NCBI GenBank assembly: GCA_037074765.1
Contig: JBAMDO010000566.1
Location: 1 to 64,000, forward strand
Length of the DNA: 64,000 nt
Reading direction: 5' to 3'
From: Mansonella perstans
Lineage: Eukaryota > Nematoda > Chromadorea > Rhabditida > Onchocercidae
Under the pieces are notes generated by a model, which did no database searches, was not told the DNA's origin, and saw only the letters and a program-made list of their open reading frames with translations. The position numbers and the translations under genes are program-made. Positions 1 to 12,401 of this stretch are shown here, piece after piece. The first letter of the stretch is position 1; each line of letters begins with the position of its first letter.

Positions 1-1
1 T

Positions 2-3000
2 CTCATCACTGAGTCAAGTCCTTTGCAAATGATGCTTTCAACATATGGGATTGATACTCAAACTCCGCATGATCTTGAACCGGTAAAAATTGGCCGAGTT
101 GGAGAATGGTGAAGGTATATTTGTTATTGAAAACTGATTATTGCATTATAAAGTAATGTTTGACTGAATAAATCTGGAAAAAAAAGTTCGCCGATTTTAT
201 ATTTCGGGGATTTTGTACAAAAAAGGTATTGCTCATTCAGACGTTTACTGTCCAAGTTTTCCAGGTTTTTGAATCCTTGGGAAAGAATGAAAAATGGTTT
301 TGAGTGGTAGACCAAGTCGGCCATTTGGTCCTCTTAATACGAGCAAAATTTTCAAACGTTTTGGTGATACTGTTCTCTGCTATCCATTATTATTCGAAGT
401 AAAAGATTTTTACATCAATGCAGATCCGGCTGTATTAATTAACGAAATTAAGGTATCATTATATTCTAATTTTTTTTAAATAAATGCATAGCAATGAAAT
501 AATGGTGAGATGTGACATTTCCGTTGTTAGAATGAACCATGTAATCGTTTAGTGGAAATTTTTTGCCTTGTACAAGCTTCTTAAAATCAGGGATAATATC
601 TTATTAAATTCACTGTTAATTAAGCATTCGATGATTCGTGTTTATATTGATTATCTTGCTTTAGCTGATCAATATATGACAGTATCATGCTGATTTCATT
701 GAAAATTCTGGCGACTAAAATTCTGTCTTGCTTTTATTGTACCCAGCTTTTGTCCGATTGTACAAATCGCATTTTGTAGCATTTAGCCTTATTATACAAA
801 TTTGAATTCAGAAAGAGTTCGTTCAAATTTGTGACAAATGCTTAATTCTCTTTAGTTTTTTATATACAACTGTTAACTTTGGAGTTTATCGAAAAGATGG
901 AAACTCACTGGACGTCCAACATTTTGTATGGTTTTACGAGGGGAGATTATGAGTGGTGAATACTTCAGTCATATGTTGGATTTACTAATCTCATTGAAAA
1001 GTGGTTGTATTAGTGGAGTACGAGTACGAGTTGGTAGACTTCATGTAAGTTATTCGAGGAAAATGCCATTGATTTCAAATTTTCGGCAGCTTCAAATTTT
1101 TTCAACATGATTCTACCATGGTTTTTTGTATGCTTGAACTTTGTCCTAGCTAAAGAAATGAAATTTGAGACTGGGAAATTCAAAGATAAAATGTAGTCGC
1201 TGTAATGCTGAGGTCTGTTCCTTTTAAAAGTGTTACAGGTCGGGAAAATGATTTGGAATCAGGTACAGAATTCATTTCAGATTTCAGTGCGTTGTGCAGT
1301 TTTAATTGGGAAATAAAAAATGAATTCTTGGTTTTGGAAAAATTTGTTTTGGTGGCAACAATTTTTAGGGTTTTCGGGCAGAGCGCGTAAGATAGTTCAG
1401 AAGTTATTCCTTATTTTTGAGTTAATTAATACTCCGTAAAATACTTACTAAAAAAAAAAAAAAAAAACTATTTCAGCAGCTTTTGAATTCGGGATGTATG
1501 GAACACGTCGATTTGGTACTGACAATGATGTAAATTACAATAATTTTGAAGAACTTGGTGAAACAGATTTATTACCGCATTCTCGAGTATCTATACGAGA
1601 TAGCCGTGAAGAGGACATTCATATTACAGAGGTATCCACATTTTTGATTGTCATAGTTTTTTTTTTACATTGATTCAAAAGTGATTTTTGTATATAACAA
1701 ATGAAATCAATATGATAAATCAGAATAAATGGATATATTACGTGCCCGAAGGCATTAAAGTTTTAATTATCTACTGAACAGTTTTCGTTTTTGTGTTGAA
1801 ATAGCATTCAGAAGGAAATGGACATCATTGGATGACCATCTTTGGTTATATTTTGTTCGTTATGCTCATGTAAAGTTTGTCTTCTTTACTCGCTTCTCCA
1901 TCATTGAAATTCTTTCAACTAATATCGTTGCAGAATGATTTTAATTGCAAGCCGGATCAGGAATTACATGTGATTGTTCAAGACCACAATGTTGATGCAC
2001 TTCGCAGGGTGGCATTTGCAGTTGTGGTACTTTCTCAACGCTATGGGATGGAGTACGTTGTAGATGGTGGTAGGTCATATTGTATGATTTTGACGCTTTC
2101 CATAACGATTACATCCTGCAGCTTATCTGTATTAAATGCTCAGTTTTCAGAAAGTTTGAAAATGCGTCTGGAACGCATTTATCGTCAGGCATGCGCTAGG
2201 CGTCGTTGGTGGATTGTTCGTTACTGTGCTGCAAAGCTCCGAAAAGTGACCAGTTCATTGGCATCTGAAATAATAAACATCCTTGTTAGAGGAAAACAGG
2301 TTTCTAGCCTTTTTTTGTTACTAAATAAAAATATCAAAGCGAAATTTTAACTTTTAATTTTTTTTGAAAAATAAATGAATACTATCAAATATACTGAGCA
2401 TGAAATAACGATATCAAATATCGACTAAGAAAATGGTTTATCTGAAGATGTTATTGTTAATCTTTTATTTGGTACTATTTATTCAATTTTTGTACGGAAA
2501 AAGGCTAATAAGGCTCAGAAAAAAGCTAATATTTTACAAAAATTTTCCAGATTATTGTTGGAGTCAGTGGTTGTCGAGAAATGACCATAACAAAATCAAT
2601 AACTCCGGATCAAATAGCTGATGCACTATTCAACTCATATTCAGAAAATGAACCACAAGCTGCTGTCTTACAACAGGAGCTTATTATTGCATGCTCGGAT
2701 TTAGTACATATTACTTCTTTCTTTCAAAATAATTGGTGACATTTTGATGAATTGATAGTATGTGGCAAAATGTTGCTAATATCTGAGGAAACTTGTAAGT
2801 TTATTTTTGGAATTTGGAATTTTTAAGTTTCTATATATTTTAGATAGCACAAAAGCCATATGTATTTGATGGTGTGCTGACAATTCGTTTATCATGGTTA
2901 GCGGATGCAATTTCACTAATGCTCAATTATATGCGAAACGCAGGAAATGTGAGACAAAGTTCCGTCATCGGAATGCTAAATATGTCAATCTCAAAGATGC

Positions 3001-5255
3001 AAGCAAATATTTTTACGAGTAAGTTTTCATGAATATCATATTTAGGTTCACTGTTTGTTTTGTTTATAATTTTAATCAGTTGTACTTGTATGGATAAGTC
3101 TTCTTTTAAGAAGTAGGTTTGATCTGCATATCCATTTTTTTTCCAACTCAAACAAATTTCATACATTGATGGTAAGCTATTGCTTTAACCTGTTTTACTG
3201 TGCAATATTTTGTTCGATGTCTCCAGCTAGTAATTTACACAGTTCAATGGTGAAAGTTTTAGAGCCTGGTAAAATATAGGAGTGGTTTTGATCAGTACAA
3301 CTGATGCTAATATAATTAGATCATTTAAAAAAAAAAAAAAAAAAATATTTGGTATTTTTTGCGCTAAAACTACGGTAAAATTAATATTATTGTACTTTAG
3401 AACGTCCCCTGCCTTGGTGCTGGTGTTCCAGTGCCTGTCATCTTGAAATAAATTGATAATTAAAGTTACCTGTGCTTCAGTTACATGGGATTACGAAGAG
3501 TTATGATTAACATAGGACTGACTGTTTGCTTTTTTGATGTTTTATCTTCTTGTAACTCTGTGCTTCACTAATGCGCTTATATAAACTACGCCATTTTTCT
3601 CGATTTTTTTTCAAAGCATGCCGCTTTTTTCAGAGATTGATGAAAACTTAAGTGTTTACGATCTTTCACCAATCGTTGTAAAATATGTTGTTGCCGCGCT
3701 GTTGACCAGAGAATATTGGCACTTGCTGTATGTGATATCGCTGAATCTTTTTGAAGATTTTAATATTTTCATTACTTTTTAGAAGTTATTATATATCTGA
3801 TTGTTCACTGTCGATGACTTACTTATATATCCAGTCAGATATGTTAATTACATTTTTTCACATATCTTTTTAGAACACCTTTGCAATCACGACGCTTGAA
3901 TGGTTCATTAAACCGTGTACCACCGAACTTCTATGATAGCGTTTGGAAAATTTTAGAACGTACGCAAGGTGGTATCGTTATTGCTGGACAACATCTCCCA
4001 CAGGTTACTTCATAATCCTTAGAATTTTGAAATACTTTAAAGGTTAGAATTTTACAGTTCTGCCAAGTTGGAATTTACTTCTCGGCATCGTTTCTCTGAA
4101 ATTTATGATAGCGTGTAATGGCGTGTAATAGCGTGTGTAAAGAATTTTGCTGTATTTTGTGATCTGGTTTTTCTCTTCCAGCAACCAACATTAAGTGATA
4201 TGACACCATTTGAATTGACTTTCTCATACAAAATTGAATCAATGATGAGTGCAATCGAGCATCCAGAATATCGTCAGATTCTTGTGGAAGTATGGGATTT
4301 TTTTTTTTTTGTTTAATGGTACTTTATAGATTCGATCTTCGGAAATCCTTCAAAACTTTCAATTGAATAGATAGAAAATTAACAGCATTCTCAATCATTA
4401 CTACTAAGCGATTGAAAAGCACGGCTTGTATATGTTTCTGATGAAATTTCTTTCAGCTATTATGTATTATTGCCGTTATTTTGGAACGAAACAGCGAGGT
4501 GATATTCAGTGATAAGCTAGATTTAGATCAGGTTCTGTTATTGTTTTCGGTTGAGCATTATTTTAGCAAAGCATTTCGCTGTACATCATTCTATGTACAA
4601 TTGACAGTTGTCTCAAATGATGCCCAATGCAAAAAATGTTTAAGTTTTGCTTAGAAACCTGGCGAAAGTATTATTTGTTGAAATTTCAGCTAATTTCCAC
4701 AGCTTTTCGACAGTATTGTTCAGACCATGGTATTGTAAATGGAAGTGATATGACACCATTCTATGAATTAAATAATTCCGATTTGTCAAGAAATTCAACA
4801 GCTAATTATTTTGCTCGAGTAAGTTCTTAAGTTCTTTATTGTTGTCTCTAAATTTGTATCACTTTTTCTTCCAAAAATTAACTTGTTTTGTAGCTTTTTG
4901 AGATATTTGATGATGTTTCTCTTCATTACTTTAAAAAAAGATTTTAACGATTTAAATAATTATTAAAATATTCTAACTATGCCCATTTTTCTAATGCTTT
5001 GCTTATTGTGTTAAAAAGTACTACAAAGAAAAAAGCTAAAAAAAAACGCTAAAAAAAAATCGAACAATATTACTGTTTATTGTATTTCTGGCATATTTAG
5101 AAATCACTGGAATTTTTTTTTAGATTGTATTTGACTCCCTGTTGAATGGAATATGTGTGGATCAACTTAAAATAGCTACCTTTATGCCAAGCGATCCTGT
5201 CTTTAATTCTGAACGATCTGGCAGTCAAAGATATGATGGTTGTTTACTTAGTTAA
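2..5255 (+). CDS. Phosphorylase b kinase regulatory subunit beta, 3' part
   Basis: Phosphorylase kinase beta is a large scaffold/regulatory subunit of the enzyme that activates glycogen phosphorylase in the cytosol. I read exons at about 2-114, 265-452, ~883-1044, 1477-1631, ~1805-1870, 1934-2069, 2151-2299, 2551-2703, 2844-3018, 3634-3727, 3874-4003, 4182-4289, 4457-4531, 4690-4818 and 5124-5255. Family landmarks are [44 protein letters not shown] and [10 protein letters not shown]. The last two and the CLLS end fit the beta rather than the alpha subunit. The 5' end lies outside the window. Joining the first exons in frame fails at about 110, 291 and 1515, each by one missing base, while everything after 1.6 kb reads cleanly. 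This is either consensus error near a contig end or a damaged copy. An AATAAA signal lies at 5361. The family call is firm; exon ends near 883 and 1805 are approximate. Confidence 0.88.
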
Positions 5256-6346
5256 TAGGAAATACTAGAATAATACATCGAACGGTAAATATAGTGATCT
5301 GCTACACTGAAATAGAAAAAGAAGATTCAGTCATGAATGTGCTTTGCTTTTGTCTTTTCAAATAAATGAAGGGCATTTAAAATAAAACAGCTTTGGTACT
5401 ACCGATATATGCTCTCACATTATCTCTAATTATATCTAGTCCATAATATATTCGCAGCAACAGAAAAAGCAAATCATCTTTCGATTGGAAAAAATAAATA
5501 AATGGGAAATAAGATATAAGGTAAAGAAGTTCCTTACGTTTTAATTATTTTTTCTCAAAATTATTTATGTCTTATCCCAATGCAAACAGTTATAGGAAAT
5601 TCTGGAAATTGTAATTAGTATAAGCGCTCATTACAAAAGTTAGTATACTTTCCATTTCGCATACATACTTTCACATGACAATTTTTCTATAACTTTTCCA
5701 TAACAATGCAGTTTTCCATGACAATTAGAATATTCTATTAAATGCTTCTTTAACATATTTCTCTCCTATTATATTCCAAATCAAAGCACACGGCAAATTT
5801 CAACCATAGTCTGTCTATGCATCTAGGAAACCGAGATGCATTATCAGACTACATAGACTAGACCATTACAGGCTCCCAAATAATCCAACCTTTACCAGAT
5901 TCGTGCTACTACGAGAAACGTTTGTTGTAAATGTTCCGATCCGGATTCTCGTTATTCTAACAAAAATTGACCATTTATCTTTTTATGAATATCCGGAATG
6001 ATTCCAGAGTGATTCATTCTCATTTAACATCAGACTATCCTAACCTAATCTCCAGCCCCGTAATAGTGATTTATCTAACCTGAAATTGACCATACGACAA
6101 ATTTCTGTCTCTATGACTTTTATGTCATTCTATTGTGCTTCAAAACTAATAATATATTCAGATAAAAAGAAGTGACAAGTCTTGGTAGACCTCATATAAA
6201 TTATGCTTGGCATAGGCGTTTAAAGACATCTGCTAAATTTTTTTCAAAATTTTATAAACAAAATTTATTCGAAATTATATTAGCATTACAATAAAGTAAT
6301 AAAACCACAGATTAAATCTAAAAGATTGCTCTTCATATCAGTCAAC
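5256..6346. other. Intergenic; two convergent 3' ends
   Basis: This AT-rich stretch separates the phosphorylase kinase gene (+) from the small cysteine-rich gene (-), whose 3' ends face each other. It holds the AATAAA of the first gene at 5361-5366. It also holds a TTTATT at 6264-6269, which is AATAAA on the minus strand about 80 nt past the stop of the second gene. I see no coding exon. Confidence 0.6.
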
Positions 6347-6626
6347 TCATTCCCACGATTTTTTATGATATTTCTGTGGCTGTTCTGTGCAGTCACAATC
6401 TCCCTTGTATTTATTACAGTCTGCTTCGTCAGCCTCTTCCACCATGCAGCGCCAATATTTCTTGCATTTCGAATAGCATGGTGACACCCTGTAAATGTTA
6501 AAAATTTTAACCATCATAATTAAAAATTGACAAAAAAGAAAATTTAACAAACTTTCTCCCCATGGCATTATGCATTGCAATCGCAAAGATGACAGTTAAC
6601 ACGAGTAGTTTAGTTGTATCCAACAT
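6347..6626 (-). CDS. Small secreted six-cysteine peptide (71 aa)
   Basis: Two exons, 6553-6626 and 6488-6347, join in frame (AA|G makes a Lys codon) to give 71 residues. Residues 1 to about 23 form a signal peptide with a hydrophobic core (LLVLTVIFAIAM). The mature part, about 48 residues, has cysteines at 29, 33, 39, 49, 56 and 58, that is C-x3-C-x5-C-x9-C-x6-C-x-C, with an acidic middle (MVEEADEADC) and a charged tail. A likely trans-splice acceptor (GACTACAG) lies 7 nt before the ATG, and a minus-strand AATAAA lies about 80 nt after the stop, so this looks like a complete independent gene. I do not recognise the family; the spacing is neither ShK nor the CS-alpha-beta defensin pattern. The first, second, fourth and fifth cysteines match the spacing of the last exon of the upstream kringle gene (9056-9181). 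Function is unknown; secretion is inferred from the signal peptide. Confidence 0.72.
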
Positions 6627-9055
6627 AACCTCGCTGTAGTCAACACTTAACCCAATCGATTCAATTAAATCCAAATTTAAATTTTCAGACAGGCTACGAA
6701 GCAATAATCGAATGCAATAATTTATTAGGCTGAGCAATCAACCAGAAAGCTTTCGCTAGGATACAGTGACTGAGCAAATGCTTTAATCATTATTTAAGTT
6801 AAATTATTGAACATGAAGGTAATTAATATGCAAATTTGTTATGCACCAATATGTTTCGCTGAAGTCTAATACTGAAACGATCCTATTGACAAGCAATTTG
6901 AAATTGGATTGAACAATAAGTTCATTTAGAATCAAAATAGCAATGTAATAGAAGATTCTAAGTCTAGACATGAACTTGTTCTTGAATATAAGCAAGACGT
7001 TTTTCAACCTTAGAAGTTTCAACCAGATCTCGGAACTTCTAAATCTATTAGATAAACATAGCAATAAACTTATTTCAAAATGAAATCAAAACCTTACGAA
7101 TAGAACAAAAATATAATGCAATTAACAATGAATATAAAATAATCAAATAAGAACTGTAATCTGAATTCGCTTTTGATAGTGATTGGCTTGAGTTTATTTA
7201 ATAATTCCGAATTTGGTGATTGATTCTAGAATCGATGCATGAAAATAGCCCGAAAAATATTTAAAGTCTGAAATACCTGTAAAACAGCCAAATATGTCAT
7301 CCATATCTTGCCTGAAAGCAGAAGAAGCTTTTTAAGGAAATTCTTTGCTGCCAATAACTTTTCAGTGACAGCTTTTTCATGCAAATAATGCAAAACGTTC
7401 GCTGCTTGAAAGTAAAATGCATTTAAATGTAAATTAAACAGAAATGCAATCTCGTCAAACTATATATTCCTCAAATATTAATCACGTAAAAAGAGCTTAT
7501 TTTGATTAATATATTTTCCGAAAATTCGAGTTCGAATAATTATAGAATCTAAATTATGACTCATTAATTCATTTTTTTAAAATTGTTATTCATTTCGTAG
7601 CTAATTTACGGGAAAAATAACTGCAGCATCATGGTCATTATTGATCAACGATATTTGGTCGCAACCATTTAATTTTCTTACAACTCTTCGGTAATATATT
7701 GATAATTAAGATTGAAACTGTACTATATTGATTGAACGACATATAGCCCTTAAATTCCGAGCCATAGAGTTGGAAGCATATGTTTACTGAAAATCCAAAA
7801 TTTTTGAGAAATCGCTCAGATCAAAGGGAGCTCTCACTCCATCCTTCAGAAACTAAAATGATAAAAATTTCCGAGGTAAGGAAGTGATCAGAATTCCAAT
7901 CAGTCCTAATCAGTCGGATCCGGCCCAATTTTAACATTTCATTTTTGTGGACTGAACTCAGACGAATTATGAAAGTAGCGAAGCACCTCAAATGTCATCT
8001 ATGAATGGTCAAGTTGTCGTAAGATTTGTCATTTCTTCCGATCATTTTATTGAAAACAGCAACAAAAAAAAGTCAAGCCGAACAATGTTGGTTTTAAAGG
8101 TGCTAAAATGGTAACAGATGAATGGTGAGATGGATACATTCAGATTGAGCAGTAAAGGATTCCACTGAAAAATTTTTTAAGGTTTTCCAGTAATTTGCTA
8201 AGTTGAAAAAAAGTTTCCAAATCTAAAATGAAATTTCAAACATATTGCAAGATTCTTCCACGAGAGCGTAAATGATATCATAGATTAGTTGTGCTAGGAA
8301 AGATATAGCTTATCAGCAGTGACAATTGACGAATTAAATTTAACAACTGCAGTTAGGATTGTCTTTTTTTCCGATAGAAAAGGAGACTACTTCATCAGAA
8401 TTATTTATCAATACTATAGAATATTAAATAACAACATAAGCAACAATAAAGATGGCTTTTTTCTCTGTTTAGAATAATGATTGTCGAAATTGATAAGGTC
8501 GGAGGTTAACAACTGCTATCAGAATCACTGAAGAAATTAAACTCATGAAAAAAAGAAATAAACACAAGGATAATACTTGTTAAATATCCTAGGAAAGGAT
8601 CTGCTGCAGATCCTTACAAAAGTTCTCCTGATGTTAAATTACAACAAGGTGTTTAAAGAAATATTTCCTCGAAGCAATGGAAAGGTGGAAATGATTTCAA
8701 CTTTGAAGGAACTAACCGATAACAAAACATGACATGGCAACGCCTAACAATAATAGTGAACCAATCATTACATTGTTTGCTGGTTTTGCTTGACCAATTC
8801 TTGCAATATTTTTTAACACACTTATCTGTTCAATGTAATCATATTCTTCCTGGAAAAAAAATCTACGCACTGAGTACTTTGTTACCTCTGAATAAGCAAA
8901 AGTTGTTCAAACAAATTCATTCGACGCATGGATAGGAACTATTGAAACACAAATGTGCTCAAATTGCAAAAAAATCAGTGAGTTAGGCAGAAATAAAAGT
9001 CCATAGCATTATGACTTCCTTCTCCTTACCTATCGATAGCAAAAACCACACAAAA
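6627..9055. other. Intergenic, with weak ORF fragments
   Basis: About 2.4 kb lies between two minus-strand secreted genes. It contains the presumed 3' UTR of the kringle gene and the upstream region of the peptide gene. Short codon-rich fragments on the plus strand, at about 7955-8115 and 8560-8720, have no start or splice context and look like coding debris. A perfect 10-bp-arm palindrome lies at 8595-8615. No supported gene was found. Confidence 0.45.
8595..8615. repeat. Perfect palindrome, 10-bp arms
   Basis: AAGGATCTGC and GCAGATCCTT are perfect reverse complements separated by a single T. The palindrome is isolated in intergenic DNA, with no associated gene or repeat family that I can recognise. 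Confidence 0.7.
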
Positions 9056-12000
9056 TCACACCTCAGCAATTTTGCTTTCACCACATTTTCCTTCCAAAAC
9101 ACAACGATTATCTTCAAAAATTGCCGGTTCATTTAACGATCGATTGCATCGACAATCAACAAAACATGCTTGATATTCTACCTTATGAAGCATTAACATT
9201 GAAAATGAATTAGATAATCCAAAAAGTTTTAATTACTCAAAAATTGAACTGCAGTTAATTAAAATTCCATTTTAAAATACACTCCATCTTATTTAATGCA
9301 CCTTTTTCCGATGTTCCACCTCAATAAAACAACCAGCTCCAATTGTAAATATATGATGATACAATGGATACTGTTTTGCCATATCGATCCGAGCCATTTT
9401 GTCTATACCACGTAGAAAGTCACCAAAAGTGAAACAGCGGTTACTAAATTAAATTATATTTGAAATAATACAATCCGATCACTGAAGTGCTGAAATAATT
9501 CAATAGTTTAATTAATCGAGCGTAATCATAGTAAAATCCATGTGTTACTTCTTCAGGATAATAAGTGATTGTGATTTGTTGGCTTACCTAACCATCAAAC
9601 GACCTTTTGAATGAGCAAAAACATTCCGTATCCTTGGCTTTTCATTTTTGTCGTATAATACTTCGTCACGCAATATTTTTAAATATATCTCATCATTCTG
9701 GAAAATATATGAAGAATTATTTGATTTCAAGTAGCATCCTTCAAAATCAGAGTTCACACTTTGGACTTCTGATTTTCTACTGACAATTTCTGATGGGAAT
9801 AAAAAATTTAGAGATTGTGTTATTGATTTTAAAATCTGACTTTTTGCAACGTCTTTGTATTTTCTTGATGTAAGAGAATTTCATAAGCGAAAAAAGGTGA
9901 CACGCAACGTTCGCCACGAGAATTATATTCTCGAGGTCCATAATATGGAAAACGTCGACGTGTGGGACTCTTCTGCTCAACAGGCCAACAAGCTACCTAA
10001 AAAGCGATTAAAACTTTTGACGTATGAAGTACGCAAAATAAGAAGGTTTTCCGATATATATGTCACAACTGTTTAAAGCATATATCTGACATTGTTATCT
10101 TCACATGCCAAAAAGCAGGGCCTCCAACGTGTGAAGCGTGGTCCGCCATCACCCCGAAACGTCCGTTCACGATCTATTCGATCGGCACCGACATTTTTGA
10201 ACAAATCATCAAGCCTGTATAATATTCCTCATTTAAAAATTTCCTTGTTTTTAAAATTCAGTTAATATTTAATTTGACAGCTAAATTGACATTCATCACT
10301 GGAAGAGTCAATCATTTCAATATGGCATTTCTGACTTGACAAGATAAATTTAAAAATCGAAAACTGCAAAATTATAAATAATGAACTTAAAATTAATTAA
10401 TATTTCTGAATTTTACAATTGTTCGGCTCACTGACATTTGTGTTATTGTCAATTCAATTCCTAAAGTTGGATACTTACCAGTATCGTCTTTCCGGAAATG
10501 GTTCGTCGGCATCTGAATAGGTCCACGGACCAGCGATTCGTGTCTGTGGTCCTGTCTGATAACAACGTAGACGTGTAGAAATATCAGCAGGATAGTTTCG
10601 GACATAATCGTTGAAATATGTTGGGATAAACATTGGTCTAATTTGAGAATTAATTTGTACGACATTTAGCACGTCAATGATATCACTTAAGTCTAAAATA
10701 TTCAGAAATTAATAAATGCCAAAATATGACAAAACAAAGTGAAATTATATGAAGTTTTATTTCAAAATATAGTATGTGTTGCTTAGCTTTTCAAATATGA
10801 TAACCTAAATGCTAGTGGTTTGATAAATGGAGGAATCGAAGCATGAACTTCGATACTGAATTTGAGTTTTAAACGAAATAAATTAAAAAACATGAAAGAA
10901 GTTAAAATTGTTACGCTATTAAATTTCAAAAAAAGTTTAGCAAATTTTGATAATCGACAAATACGCAATTAACGAAGCAATAAATACAGCCTCATTTATA
11001 AGCAATTCGGAGAAGACGAATTGCGCACCTTTGATAGATTTCCTGTTTGTGCCAACAGTAGGCGCGCCATCGAATAATGGCATTGATGGAAGCATGTATG
11101 GAAAGAACATTTTTGCAAGACAAAATTCCGGATGGTTGTATGCCTCACACTGTTTAAAACATGCTTCTCGTCGAATTCGAGATTCACCCTGAAAGATTTG
11201 ATGAAAGATTGATTGATTGATTGATTTACTCTGACTTTTCTTCAATTAATACAGACTGATTACAGTATTTAAAGCTTTAAGCAATGGTTTATGTACTTTA
11301 TACTATTGTATATAAGTATTCTACTTGTTGTAAAATGGCGAAATGTGTTTAAATTTCCAAAGCATTAAGTTCTAAATTCCAAATAAGTGTATTGAATTCT
11401 CACCATCACAAAGCACCATGGTCCCATGTACCAGTCATCTGGATTACGGCAATAATTTTCCAACGAATGTATTCCAGTTGACAATTCAGTTGAGGCATAT
11501 ATTATGGATGGACCAAAGTGACTACTAAAATCAGTCGGTTGGAAAGTTGAGTCTACTTCATCCCAACGTAAGCAACTTTTTCCACTGAAAAGAAATGATG
11601 TAATTTGAGAAGAATGAACACCTTTGATTATCAGTTAAATCATTAACTTCTCGAATTTATCACTCGTGGAAATTAACCATTACACTAGCTGATAATAAAC
11701 CAATATTAAGTTATATGCACAAAAAGAAACTAGAACTAACGAAAATGTAACAGACTGCATTCCGCGGTACCACGACATTCGGTCATTTGACTTTCTACAG
11801 CTTATTCTATGATCAGTGATATTAAAGTCACATGTACCAATCAAATATTTCTTTTTTATTAATTTCAAGCAAACATTTTGTCGAAAATTAGGCCGTTTAT
11901 AGCAAATCGGTTTAGTAGAATCGATGTTAAACATTTTAAAAATATGTTCTGTTGTGGCATTCCTCAAAAAAGAAATCATTCAAAATCTATTTGTTTAAAA

Positions 12001-12401
12001 ATTGAAATGAATTCTTTCGTTCATTATTGGAATGTTTCGTTATTGTTGCGCAGTGAGCAGAAATGGAAGAGAACTAAGCATTTAATTCCATTTTTCACAA
12101 AAGTATACATTGACCAAGCACACCACTTATTTTCACGAGTTAAAGAGGTGAAAATACGACATTATGAAAGACCAGAAACGTATTTTTAGAAGAAGCTGTG
12201 AAAATGAGTGATACTCTATAAAATGATATTTGCTATCACCAACCGTTCCAGACATCCGGCACTACTAATTTTTGTCTCACTTATCCTACTGTAGCAATGT
12301 TGATCACAGTACCACGGTATAGTCGAAAAATTCCACAAAGCTGAGACGTCTAAATATGAAAGCCATACAGGCAATGAAATTAAGACTATTAAGGCCTTCA
12401 T
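9056..12401 (-). CDS. Secreted kringle-domain protein (478 aa)
   Basis: Ten minus-strand exons join without a phase break: 12401-12244, 11806-11741, 11584-11404, 11188-11029, 10692-10479, 10214-10091, 9996-9841, 9697-9588, 9443-9302 and 9181-9056, 1437 nt in all. Residues 1 to about 21 are a signal peptide. Residues 56-149 form a kringle with six cysteines at 56, 79, 120, 132, 145 and 149 and the hallmarks SWYRG, CLRW, ENYCRNPD and GPWCF. The second loop is longer than usual, and C5-C6 is one residue shorter. Residues 232-297 (CYQTG...GPW, then RPCFLAC) and 393-447 (AGCFIEVEHR then ACFVDC) look like degenerate kringle-like repeats lacking several cysteines. There is no protease, kinase or transmembrane segment, so it is not a ROR/CAM-1 receptor nor an SVH-1-type protease homologue. 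It is probably an extracellular binding protein; the partner is unknown. The donors of exons 6 and 7 (GTCAGA) are the weakest joints. Confidence 0.8.

Noticed and set aside
6804..7064. 86-codon minus-strand open frame
   Set aside because: Biased Leu/Ile/Asn composition with no domain; it reads like AT-rich chance sequence upstream of the peptide gene.
8729..8935. 68-codon plus-strand open frame with hydrophobic stretch
   Set aside because: No splice, signal-peptide or trans-splice context, and composition matches neighbouring non-coding DNA.
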